64,000 bases of DNA from Chrysomallon squamiferum (Eukaryota > Mollusca > Gastropoda > Neomphalida > Peltospiridae). The position numbers were made by a program, and so were the translations under genes. Position 1 is the first letter of the stretch. Each line of letters starts with the position of its first letter. This document shows positions 46,801-61,100 of the stretch, piece by piece. The notes beneath the pieces are model-generated. The model saw only the letters and a program-made list of their open reading frames with translations, did not search any database and was not told the DNA's origin. The stretch spans positions 16,814,189-16,878,188 of the forward strand of contig CM022675.1 of NCBI GenBank assembly GCA_012295275.1. Reading direction: 5' to 3'.

Positions 46801-47890
46801 TGAGGTGATAATCTCTATCAAGCTTTCTTGATTCCTTTAGGAATTGACTCAGAGTTCTAATCTCATTGCAAACAAATGACATGTGCATATTTCAATCAGT
46901 GGCTTAATACACAATGTTTTGATAGCAGTATTCATAAGCATTATGATTCACTTAATTAATCAGAGTTTGAACTTGTTAGGGGCATGATCACAACATTCAT
47001 TGATGAAATTTGTGAATGTCCAATGCCAGTGTTTTCATTCTTTTGCAGCAGGGGATAATTTTGGGTTTAAGTTGAGGTGAACAGGTTTTAAGAGAGTGTT
47101 TGTGATAAACAGTTAATTCAGTTGTAGTATCTAGTGTAGGCTTAAGCTTTAAATAACCATAAGCTTGCCTAACAGAATGAAACATACATTTACTGCTTAG
47201 ATTAGAAATTTATACTACTACCACTTTATTTAAAATACATTTTTTAGTATTATATTTTAAGACATTTCTAGAATATAAATTTGGTCAAACTATATTTTTG
47301 CCTAGTATGATGATGTGGTCCTATTAGATGTTGGTATATTATGTGACTTTACTTAACTTTTACTGAAGTATTCTAAAATAAATAAATTGTTAAGTAAATA
47401 TAAACTGCAGATGTTTTTACTTATTTTTCAGCTTGAAACAAACATCACTGATGTTTTGAAAAAAGGTTTGGACACCTGCAGGTCAGAGCATCTGAAAAAT
47501 GCACTTTTGTCATCAACGTTACAGTCATTTGAAAAAGAAATGATGGTAAATTATTACAGGATGTGATAGATGTGGTGTGAGATAGCAGTGAAGTAGTCAA
47601 GACATAAAACTAGTCTAGTGGACAGAAATCAGTTTGATATAAATTTCTAAACTGCAGAAACAATCCTGGTTACTAAAAGCATTTGGTTCAGTGTTTCATG
47701 TTTTTCAACTTTTATATGGTATTTACATTTGTGTGTTGAAACCACTCTTTATAATATTTTGTTATGTTGTTGTTATCTACCTTACTATCACTCATTTGTA
47801 ACATCTTGTGTTTTAAATTATTCATACACTATAAAATGGTTGTAATGTTTTGGTTTGTTAATATTGCTAAAAAGAACAAACAAAAAAATA

Positions 47891-47927
<37 letters not shown>

Positions 47928-50900
47928 CATGATAATGATAATAGTAATACTGATAATGATTATAATAATAATAGGAACAATAATGATAATAATAATAATG
48001 TTAATAATGATTATGATGATGATGACAGTGTAAGTGGTTTTTGTTTTTTTACAGACTGGCTCCATTACTGTTCCAAAATCAGAAGAGTTTGGTTGGCTCA
48101 TGTCAAAAATGTTGGAAAATAATTGGCCAACAGGAGGAAGTGATGAAGAAATGTTGCATTTTGTTATCACATTTAAGCCACTGATTCAGTATTTTGAATG
48201 TTTTTGTAAGACTTTATGTATCTTTGTTCTACATACATTAAAGCAAAACAGGACATTTATTAAGTACAGGTTGACATTCAAAAATCCAGCAAACTCTGGA
48301 TCTGAGGAGTGCCAGATTTTTTATGGTGGTTATGTATGCTGTATATATTTAACAGAAAATTACTACCTGTATACAGCAGCAAATAAATGATTTAATGAGA
48401 AGGAATGAGCATATTATTTATGCATCACAAGGACAGTGATGAATATTTAGAAATGTATTAGAAGAATACTCTTTTAACTTTTAAATTACAATGTGTCTTG
48501 GAAATCAGTTTGCCAATGTCCTGAAATAATAATTCTGTTTCTTTTAGATGGTGAAGAAAGTAACAACCTGCTTACTGAAACATCCATTCAGTTACTGTGT
48601 GAAGCTTCTAATATTATAAGTAAGATGGTGAGCAACATTCTCAAAGGAACCATTATTATTGGTAGTCTCAAAAACATTTTATCTGAAAAAAATAATATTA
48701 TTAAGCTCATAAAAGCAACAGAAGCCCACTATACTGAGGAGTCAGCAAAGAAAACAGATGTGGCATATTTGGAGAAAGTTCTTGAAGCTAGAGGAAATGA
48801 ACTAAAAGCACATAATGAGAATTTGAAACAGATAAAAAAACTGATATTATTCTGCAAGCATCTGAAAGCAGGTAATAACATTTATGATATAATAAAAATA
48901 TTTTTAGTCAGAACAGGCTTACATTATCTGTTGTCAATGAAATAAATATTATCATTTATTATCATATTAATCTGAAAACAAATTCTAGATGGAATCAGCA
49001 GGAATCCAATGAAGCCGATGTTAGTGAATTAGCCGCTGTTTTCACTGAAATAATCTGTATTCAAGTCAGTTTATCTACAGTTGTTCATACTTAAATAGTT
49101 TTATTTATTTATTTATTTTCTTTGTGGCTGTCACATATCACCATCCAGTAGTAATGTTACCAGTATATATTAGTTTGTTCTGAGTTATTTTATTATGTAA
49201 TTTGTTTTAAAATTTAATACTAAAACATGTCTTTCAAATTTTAATTACATTAATCTGTAAGTTAATGTATACATCAACCACTCTGAAATAAAATTGTGGT
49301 CTTAGTGTTTAGTTAATTAAGATGAATGCATTATAAGCAGTTGAAAAATTGTTTGGAACGTAACCTGAGCAACAACTGCAAGGTCACAATGTAGTCCAAG
49401 TCATTTATTATTAAATCATATTAAATCATATTAAATTCAAAAGCGCTCAGTCTGAGAATATTCTGGTCATGAGTCATTTTGCTTTTACCATATATGAATG
49501 TGTCATCTGCAATGCCACTCAATCCACTGAACTTTCCAAATACTGTGTCTGTCTTTTCTTGGAAGACATCACCACTGATGGTGTAGTGTGTGTAACTTGG
49601 TTATTCACTCTTGTTACGCTGACCCGCGTCCAGTTGGGCTGGTAGTCTATACTGTGCAGGTCTGAACTGTACTTGTCTCTAGTTCTCACAATTAATGCAC
49701 TTCACATACTATATTTAACCAGTGTTGATATGGCATGCAATACAGACATTTTTTTACTTGATGTGTTATGACCAACATAAAAACACTGGCCTGAATCATT
49801 GTGTTTTTAAAGGTCAGATGCAGTCTTACATGAAATTTTAACACACTGCTGTTTGCATGATGTTTAATATTAATTCATTTTACAGGACTGAGATCAAACA
49901 TACATATTTGTAGATTTATAAACACCCAATACACTAAGTAATAATTAATTTTTTTTAAATCATTTTAATTTATTATTATTATTATTATCATCATCATTAT
50001 TATTATTACTACTACTATTATTATCATCAACATCATCATCATGATGATCATCATTATTATCATCATCATCATCATCATTATTATTATTATCATCATTATT
50101 ATAATAATTATTATTATTTTGCAGATAACGGAAGAAAGTATTACATTAATTCTTCATATTTATTGTTTAATTATAATTAAAGCATTGGTACTGAAGTCCA
50201 TAAAAGTTGATTGCCTGTTCTGATATAATTACTGTTTTCATAAATGATCATAGTGTTTTGGATAAAAAAATTTTTTTTAAAAATCTATAGACAGATGAAA
50301 TACATTAGCATTGAAAGAATGATGAATATCATCCAGAATATTTAACCAGTTTAGCTTTCATCAAAATGCTTATAGTGTTAAAAAAATAAAATAAGTATTT
50401 TAGCACTAGTTTATGACATTTTTTTGGAAAACCTGATTTAAGAGGCCTACTTGTAATAAAATGTAGCACTGTTACAGTATTATTCACACTAGTTTGCAGC
50501 CCTTTGTTTATAGGGTCAAGAAACACTAGTTTACAAGTCTCAGTGAAAATTGTAAATTTACAGATTAGCTATAATTAAACTTGATAGGTGTGCAATGACT
50601 CTTGACTTTTGATTATGAAGAAATTAACAGAGAAAACAAAACAGGTGTTGTTTAAGAATAAATAATTCGGATGTAATTACAGATGAAACAAAACCAATTT
50701 GAAGAAAATGATTACCTTTTTATTATTAAAATAACATTTTAACAGCATTTTGTTTAAAAATTAAAAAAATATATAAATAAGAGACCAAATCAGGTGCAGT
50801 ATAAAATATAACTCAGTTTTTATGAAACAAGCTAACAGTAGTTATATAGGTTCTAATAATTCAAAAGCTGAACATGTTATTCACTTTATGAAAATAATAA

Positions 50901-53900
50901 AAAATATTAAATTGTTTTGTAGAGGATATAGAAAAAATATCAACAGAAGTTAACAAAGTTACTCAGGATATAGATAAGCAGTTACTTGAAAACATTTGTT
51001 CACCAAAAAACTTTGAAAGCCAACAGGAATTTGACTTCATCAATTACAAGCCTTCTCTTAATACATTCAGTGTTCCTGAGCCACTTCTTATAATTGTTCC
51101 TGAATTGGAAAAGCTGATGCAAAGTGAACTGTTTAATCAGATGTGGCAACAGGCAGGAAATGAAGAAACAACACAAAACATTGTGACAATATGGAAAGAG
51201 GTTAAAGAAAAATGGAACACTCTGACTATGGATATAAGAGATGGTACAATTACTTTTAAGAATATTCTGAAGCATGTTTCCATTTTTAATGAGAATTACG
51301 ATCATATCAGACAGGAGTTCACTTTTATGAATGATGATGGTTCTAGTGAGTGGGTGGATGAAAGAATACAGCAACTGAAAATATTCTGTCTTGTGGAGAA
51401 AAGTGGTAAAGCTGCCCATGAACTACTCCAGATCAAGGAATTATTTCATTTAAATGGAGACTTTGAACCAATCAAGGAAATACAGTCTCTTGTATGTAAT
51501 GATTTTGATTTAAGTTATTGTCATTTGTGTATAAATTACCAGAAATAAATATATAAATGTATGTGTGCATTAAGCATGAAATCAAAAATATTTAAAATGA
51601 TAAAGCTGTATTTATATAAAATTATTTACTTAGGGAATCCCTCTCAAGATTTAATCTTTTTGATAAAAATATATAAATTTATTTCTAATTTCTCATAATC
51701 ACAACCTTTAAATTTCATTATTTGACATTTTGAATTTGGGTTCTCTAATCTATTAATACTACACTTTTTAACTACATTGAAATTGATCTAGAATTGAAAA
51801 TTAAGTAATTGTATTTAATACTAAATGTTTTTTTGTTTTTTTTAAATTCAGTGCACAAATGCAGATGTAGCAATGAAAAATATGGATGAGTCTTTTCTCA
51901 GTACCTGCAAATTACTGGGAGAAATAAACAATGAAGAGATTGAAAGCTTGGTAGCTTTTCAAAAAAGTAAACTTCTTGTTGATTGGCTCAGAGAATCCAT
52001 GAAAGGTTTGTCACTGACTGTTTGAATATGTTCATGTTTCATTTTATTAGTAATTGAAGAATGACTTCAGTGTTTTTTAACAAATGTGAAAAGTGTAATA
52101 TTATATGCATATCAGAAGCATTAAAAGTGTAAAACAAATATTTAGTCAAAGAAAGTTGCTATTTAGAAATTACAAAATTTATGTTTTAGAAAACAATTTA
52201 AAATTTAAAATTCATTAATACTGTCTGTATTAAAAATGTTATTATGTAATACATTTTTAAAAGTATTTATGGATTTATTTTTTATATTTTAATTGGTATA
52301 ATTTTGTTATAATTAAAACATTTGTTGATTTATTTTAATTTATTTTTTATTTGTTAATTTTTACAATTTTATTAACAACTCTTATATTCAGTAAACCAGA
52401 TTTTGTTATAGGTATGTACAGAAATATGAATTCCTTTATTGATCATTCCTTTTAAAACAGATGGTTTGAAAGAACTAAAAGTATTTGTGGACTTGGCATA
52501 CATTTCTGCTGGAGAGGGAGACATAGAGCTTCAAAAGGTTAACTGTCTTCAGACTGCTGCTACAGGTTATGCACCTCTGATATTTGACTGTGATCATTCA
52601 TGTGACTTCAGTAAGCTTTTGCACAACTGTAAATTAGTTTGGAGAGAACTAAAGACTAACCCCAAACTGTCAACAATGTTGGTATGTATTTCATATTTAA
52701 ATTTATATTTTTGCTTATTTGGATTTTAATTTAATAGCAATGATAATTTATGTACAAGATTAGATACAAACTATTTTGCTTTTCCTAAATAAATTAAGAT
52801 GATTAGTAAAACAGATCTCCTAATATAATAACATATTCATTTGTGACAAGATATTACAATGAAGTCTGAGTGTGTTGTAAACACTTTAAACACATCAAAT
52901 ACTTGTAGACTCATAAACTTAAAGTATTTTCAGTATTTATGTGTATATCTGTACTGTTATGTTAATTTGAAGAAACAAAAAAAATCAAAAGATTTCTTGA
53001 AAAATATGTTGTCCCAAAATACAGGTAAGACAGCACCAGATAGTGACTGTTCTTAATTGTGAAATGATTAAAGGATCTATATTCTTTATCTGAATGAGTG
53101 TTAAATTACATTTGTTCATGATAGTATTGTTGAAACATGAAAATATATTTTCTGTTAGTGCTAGATATGTTGGAACAGATTACTAGATAGATAATAATAG
53201 TATTTGGAAAAACTAAATCTGTTTTAAATTGTGAGAAAACTTATTTCAATTAGACAAAATTGTCAATGCTGATTCTCTGATTTTAATGGAGCACATTCAA
53301 CATTCAATTCAGTTAATTTTATGCATACTGTATTATTAAATTCCTTTTCTTGAATTAATTAAGTTCTCCTGTATCATCATTATAATCATCAGTGTGCTAT
53401 TCAAGTGTCCCATTGTTGGGTGAAAGCCTCAGCATGTGGTTTACACTAAACCTGACAGGTGGATCTTTTCCTGTATTCATCTAGTTTATCCCTTTTCCTC
53501 TAGATTGTTTTCATTCATATGGTTTCCAAGTAATGATGTGCAATGTCTATCATTTATCTGATGTGACCTTTGTTTTTACTTCTGTCATTATTATGATAAA
53601 GAAAAAGCAAGCTTTGATATTTTATTAGTAGAAGTATTACTTTGGGATTTGTATTGCAGATATTCTACAGCTAATTCATGTGTGCAAACTGATTTAGCTG
53701 ACCTTTTTGCCATATATGCATGTTGAAGAGAAAAACATCAGCCACTGGTTATTCAAATCTTTATTATTAATAAAAAATAGTATAAGTTTAAATTGGTCTC
53801 ATGTCTATCCAAAAAAAAAGATAAAAATTCTAACAGTATAAATAAAGATACATAAAAAACCTAATTATTTTTTGTAAAACAAAATGGTGGACAGATCCAA

Positions 53901-54208
53901 AAATTATTTTGAATTTTTTTCTGTCAGAGGGAGAGAGAATGCATCTGTATTGTTTATGATTATAGCTTTAGTTTGGTATAATAAGAATGGATTATGAAAC
54001 AGCTGACATTTAAGTTTCAATCCAAATAGCTTAGATCATTCATCTTGTGCAGCAAAGTGACAAGTGTGAACCAAGAATACTAAGTAATTCAAATGAGTAA
54101 CATTAAAGATTAATAATGTAAAGGTAAACTGTAATAATATGTCATTGGATCTGATGAATATATCACATATCTTTATTTGTAATTCAAATAAATCTCTCTC
54201 TCACTCTC

Positions 54209-54240
<32 letters not shown>

Positions 54241-55151
54241 GATATACACACACAAACAAACACACACACACACACACACACAAACACATATACATATATA
54301 TTTTCTTTTCTTTAGCAAGACACAGAGCAGCATTTGGATTGGTTAAAAGAAGTGAGCCAGATTCATGTGTCAGTGTCTTCATTATCACAAGTTAAAATAA
54401 TCAACTCCAGAGGTGTATATCGCATTGGAAACTTTACCACAGAAAAAGATTTACCACTTCTGGTATATGTTTATATTGTTATTTATTTATGTTGTTTATA
54501 TATATATATATAGGTTGAGGACTCCAAAATCTAGAAAACTCAAATTTTTTGCAAGAAGTCAAAATGGGCATATTTTACAGCTTTCAGATAGTTTAGCATA
54601 TATAAACTTTATTTCATGCATAAAATTATTACAAATATTATTTTAGAAATCGTACAGATCATCTGTATAAATTGTGTATGAAATATAAATGGAATTTGTG
54701 GTTTGATTTTAAAGCCTTTTCTTGGGTTAGCTCCTTACATTAAAAAATCTGAACAACTCTGAAATCCACTTTTAGTCCCGAACATTTCAGATGAGGAATT
54801 CTCAACCTGAATTAAAAATGACAGAATTAATTGGATCACATGCATTTATTGTGATAATTGATATTTTTATTAAACAAATAATAACTTTTATAAATCCTTG
54901 TTTTTATAAATCCTAATAGCAACTAAAATAATTTTGGTGGCAGTAATTTGAACAAAATAGAGATGTAAGTTTGAAAATGTAAATAGTGTGGGCAGTACAG
55001 ATGTAGATTATCTGCCCAGTTTTTTCAGATCAGCACACCTGTGTACAAAGTATTTGAATGAGACGGGAAGAGGGAAAAATATTTGTGCAGAAATTGAGTA
55101 TGACAAAAATTATAATTTAGCAAATATTCATGTTACACATAATTGTTCTGA

Positions 55152-55182
<31 letters not shown>

Positions 55183-58100
55183 AAATGTATTTTATTAATC
55201 ATATTTGAGTTATCATTGATGGGAATGTCTGTATGACATTATACATTTGAATAAGAGACCAAGTGGCACTAAATTATCATCTATGCTTTCTTTTTGTTGT
55301 CAATTAACTAGGAAACTTGCGTCAAGTGTTTTTTACAGTATAGAACCAATTACATGTGCTATGCTGCCCAATATATTTTACATTCTTTAGTGATATAAAG
55401 AAATAGTTTAATATATTCTGCATGCTTCCTAGTTATGTTTAGTTGGGGGGGGGTTATGGGGTGCTTGTTGTTGTTTTAACTGTAGGGGTTTGCTGTTCAG
55501 ACTTGATTCATAATGAAGTATAGTTTAGAAATATCTGGGCACAGACATTGTTGCATACACTGTAGACGAGTTAGGTCTAAAGGAACACTTTCAGTATGAA
55601 AGTATTAAATTTTATTTACAATAGTTTTCAAATGATATCCAGAACATGGTTATTTGTACTATATAACTTATATTTGTTCCTGCAACATAAAGATAGCACA
55701 TAATCACTGATGTTTAAAATAGATTACCATACATAACAAGCTTTGTTGTCATGTAAAAGCAGAAATACTAATAACATTTTATTTTTGAATAATTGAAATT
55801 GCTTTCAGGACTTGAATCATGTGATAAATGCTGCTGTGGCACCAGATGATACCAAAAGAGAAGCCACTGATTCTAGGAAGTACTCGCATGATGAGCTCAT
55901 TGATCTTCAGAGCCGGCTTATGTTGGTGGCAGGAAGATCTGAAATGGGAAAAAAAAATGTTGAGAGGTTTATGATGGTGAGAATATGAGAAAAAAATTAA
56001 ATTATAAAGTTGTACTACAATGCTTTAAATTTATTTTGTCAGTTGCTAAAAAGTTAATAATTTTGGCTGATAAAATTAAAAGCATATTATTAAATATAGC
56101 TCTTTTTCATTTGATTTGTTTACATATTTTTATTAATTTCCTCACTGGAATCAAAATATTCTGTTTAGTGAAAATAAACCTTATGTTGTTATTTATGCTA
56201 TTAATATTCACTTATCCTACAGATGTTAGGCACAGACATAAGCTAAATATTTTAAGTTCTCTGCCTTTGTTTTGGGATATATTTCAGATTCTTGATAGTC
56301 TAGTCCGACTAGCCAAGACATACATCAAGCTGGTTTCTGATGGTTGTGTTCTTTTCAACTGCTGGAAAGCATCTTTTTTTTGTGATGATTCCCGTGAAGC
56401 CTGTGTCATTTTAGATTTTGGGGTAGATGCCCAATCAGTAAAAGGAAATCACAAAAATGTTCCACTGGAAGACTTTGTAAATGTTTTGGCAAACATATTT
56501 GATGATTGCCATGTGGATTGGTTGCAGTATTTAAGTGAGAAACATAATGAGTATTTAGAGCTGAATTTCTTCACTATTAATCAGCTAGTGTTTCTTCAGA
56601 AAGAGTTGATCAAACTAGAAAGAAATGAAAAACCATCAAACTTAATATATCCACTTCTCTCACTGATAAAACCTGATTGTTCCATGGCTGATATACAAGA
56701 AGCCATGCTAAAAGCAAAAGAGGAAATATTCCATATAGAACCAAGAAAAGATTCAGATCATAAAAATACTGACAATACAGAGGAAAATAAAACACAAGAG
56801 CAAACGTTTATAGAAGAACTAATGGAGGCAGGATATTCTGAGTTGTTGGCAAATGCTGCATATAAGCACTTAGGAAATGTTGATGTTGATGACGGTTAGT
56901 TAACATTGCTAATAATTAACACATTTCATCAGCTGTGTTCAAGATAAGTGTAGGTGTATCAATTACATATATTTTGTTTCAAATGTCTGGAACCAAAAGT
57001 ATTTTTCCTTATATAAAAAATAAAATTATTTTTTTGTAAATTAAATGTTTATAATGGCAAGGCCTATTTGAATTTTTTTTATGCCAGTTAGTTCTACCTT
57101 ATTTGTATTTATGCCATTTACATTTTTGCTGTTATATATATTTGTTTTTATAATTTTCAATAGATACTGCACTAATGCCACAGCTAGTCAAAAAATTAAA
57201 TAGTAATTAACATACCATTCATTTTGGGCTACAGCAGAAGAAAAAACCCCACTGAAGACAACAAATGTGGGAGTGGTTGAAATGTTTAACTTGCTGCAAA
57301 CATTTCAATCAGAAACAGACAATTTTTTTTTTAAATGTTACTAGTAAATATAAAAAATAATTTCAATCCCAAAGGTTGCAGTGCCAGATGAACAAAAAAA
57401 CAAAAATAATATCAGATTATTTTGTGCAAAGATGTTGATAAATAGAAAATAGAAAAAACACATTTCTGAAATGACTTACGATGTTGTAAAATAGTCTTTA
57501 AATGTATTATTGTTAACTATTTAGATAAGAGTTGAGTGATGGTAAAATTATCAAAATGGACATAATTACAAAAACACAAAAATATATATATATATTAATG
57601 AAAAAAGTTTAGCATAAAACAACTGTATTTCAGAAATTTATACATCTGTGCAACTATGTGATAAACAACATACATAGAGAAACAATAGTGAGGACTCTCC
57701 AAATGTCATTTAATAACAAACCCTGGAACAGTGCATATATATATTTTCATAAAAGACAAATGCCCTAGATAGAATATTGTTAACCAGAATAGTTAATCCA
57801 AAGAAATAGTGTTTTAAAATAAAAATTAATTTCAATTTTAGCAATTATCTGGTGTTTAGAACATGAAGGAGATGTTGAATTCCAGACACCTTCCCCAGAA
57901 ACGTACTTATTTGCTTCTAGTGATTCTACATTAATACAGAAACTTCCAGATAATTTAAGGTATTATTACAACAAAGTAATTAGGAATATCAGTTCAGGTT
58001 CTGTTCTTAATAAACTGTTTCTTTTGGATAGATAAATAATAGATGTAGTTTTATGGGCTCTATATATGAAAAACAATTATTAATAATTTCAGTTTAAATC

Positions 58101-61100
58101 AGGATTATATTATTTATATAGGAAAGAACAGCAATTAGACATTTGGTCAAAGAAAAAATTTCACTTCAAAAATAATTTCCTTTCAGTCCAAATTTTAATA
58201 AATTTATTGATTCCATTTATTTAATATAGCAATTTATTTGTTTATAATAATGCATTAAGTCTTGATAATTTGGTATTATTCCAATGACTGTATACTGACT
58301 AGTATATTAAAGAGTATGCAAATAAATACTTAAAAAGAAATAATGAAATATAAATATTAGTATTGGTAAATTTCACTGTTTTTCATGTGAAATGTATTTG
58401 TTATGATATTACAGGGTCTGATATTTCCTATTACATGATTGCTGTTGTGTAAATATGGATGTGAGATTATGCTTTGTTTTCTTCTCTTTCTCTCTTTTTT
58501 CTCTTAATTTTTTCTTTTTTATTAAACATGCAATCATCATCATAATGAACGAGGCTTTTAGTTGTCATAAAACTGATTCACAGAAAACTAACTATTTGGA
58601 CAGTGGTTGAAGTCACTACAGTCAGCTGTGACTATGTTTTATGGAGCAATCCCAGAATTGTTAATTACAGAAATTAAATGTAGGATTCCAGGGATTTTTC
58701 TCAATATATGAATAATACAATTTATTTATTAACTTTTAAATTAAAGATTCAGTATAGATAAGGGTCTTGCAAAAAGTAAATAGAAATAATTTCTTCCAAA
58801 TTAATAGTTACACTTTTGGAAGGATTGATAAAGAGTTTTGAAAGGTTTCTAGATAATCTGAAGATTTATTTATTTATTTATTGTTTTGTTTCAGAAAAGA
58901 TACATCAATACAAGCTTTCAAGGAAAATATTATCAACGTCTGGAAAACTTTTCTTGAATCTGTTTCCTCCAGTGTAGCTGATTATTTGAGTATTGAACAT
59001 CTGGCTGTTATTCTAAAGAAATTGGCCATGTCATGTTAGTGGGTTTATTTTTTAAGAAAAGTACAAAAAGCCAAAATATTAACTGTATAAACAATTTGTA
59101 ATTACTTATGAAATAAATAATAAAGACATGCATGAATACTGCACTCCTGTTTCAAAAATATATGATTCTGGACAATTATTTAACTTATCTGTTATAGAAA
59201 TTAGTTTTACGCATTGACATTTTTACAAAAATGCTAATTCTTTTAATGCTAACACACAGGAATTCTGATAAACAATCTTTCATTAGTTCATATAAATAAT
59301 TTTAAATTACTCTTTATACCTTGCTGTGCACATAATTAATTAGTCCAAAATATTTTATTTGGTATTTGTGTCACCATCAGATATTTAACTGACAGATTGG
59401 CCAGTGCTACTGAACAATATTTAATTGTTTGGTACAAATGTGTCCTGCCATAGTGATTAACCAAGATTTCTCTGTGAAGAGAGTTTTGGATTGATGTTAC
59501 TTATGAAGTTGTATAGATAGTAAGCATTCCTGTTATTATACCAGATCTCAACCATCTTCAAAATCTGGCAGTATATCACTTTTAATTTCATTATCAGTTA
59601 CTTTGAAACAAACAGATAAAAAATTCCAGATATTTAAATGTTAAAATTTATGTATGTAACTGAAATAGATAAATATTTTTTGTTATTTATTTATTTTTGT
59701 TTTGATATTTGTTTATTTATTTATTTATTTTTGTTTTGTTTTGTTTTGTTTTAAAGGTGAACAGAATCTTAAGAGGAAACTTCCTGTTCAGCTGAAGTCC
59801 AGTAGTCCCAATCTGATTGTTGTTCATAGGAGTATGCATTCAGCTTACTTTCTTGTTTTTGGAAGAACAATTTATCTAGAATAGATATTTGCTCTTTTAT
59901 TTTTTTTTAAATTCTGTTCAGGATTATATTGTGTCATCATGGCAATGTTAAACCATAGTTTATAAGTGTAATGGTCACATATTTTCATAAATATTATTAT
60001 TTTATTTGCTCTTCAGATCTGAAAGAATTTAGTTCTGTCCAATTAATGAGAGAATTTTGTTCAGAAGTAAAAAGAATGTTCTTTCATAAAATGATAAAAA
60101 AATTTCCATGATCACAATTTTCATATTATGATGTTTTTTGTTTCAATCTCAACAACTGAATATTGAAGGTATGTTTAAATTTTGTGGCATGAAGAAAGAA
60201 AAGAATGACAAAGCATTTGATTGGATTTATTTATGGTATTATATTCAGTATTAATGTCATGTAGCTGGCTGAAATCTCCCAATGAGATTATCCTAAATTT
60301 AATTCACAAAATGAGTTAGTAATGGGCTTGTAATATGAAAGCTGTTATTCTTATTGTGATACTATTTTCCAAACACTGGTTTTAAAGATTGAATTAATTT
60401 AATTCTTTTTAAGAATTGTCTCTTTTTTCCCCTCAAAATGCTTTGAGATGAAAAAAAATCATTATTAAATTAACTAATTAAAATACAATTCATTAAAAAA
60501 ACAACTTACTTAAGACAAATAGTTGATTTTATTTAAATGACTGTTAATATCATTCCTATAAAAAATACACTAATTTGAAGAATTTAGTTTATAATTAGTG
60601 TTTTGATGGGACAGCATGGCACTTAATTTCCAAAATCTGGGTGCTAATTATGAGCAATGACTAATGGGCTTGGATTGATGGGTACAACATAGAATTTATA
60701 TAGTTATTCATTCAGTATCATTTATCTAATTTATAATGTTAAAGTATGTATATTGTGCTTTGGAATTCATCATTTACAGCAAAAAGATTGACTAATATAT
60801 TGATAATCATGTTTATAAACTATTTGGAATAATGTTTAAGGAGTAAATACTGAAAAAGCAGGTTGAATGTAGGTCTTCTCTGCTTCAAAAATAAAAATAA
60901 TAATAAAGTGATTTTTCACAGGTGATATGTTGAACACTGTACTCAGCATTTACATGGATGATGTAAATCCATCACTGCCTCACTCTGATGAAGTTTTGAT
61001 ATGCACACCAAAAAGCACATTTGATGAAGTAAGATTTTTATTTGATTTAGGATTTGTATCACAAAGCTAAGTACATTCTTGGTTAAATATTTCCTGTTTA

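Noticed and set aside
55985-56287. Upstream extension of the large open frame before the 56288 exon
   Set aside because: It is intron: a clear TTTCAG acceptor at 56287 follows, and the extension is a Leu/Ile-rich translation of AT-rich DNA that would break the phase with exon 55809-55976.
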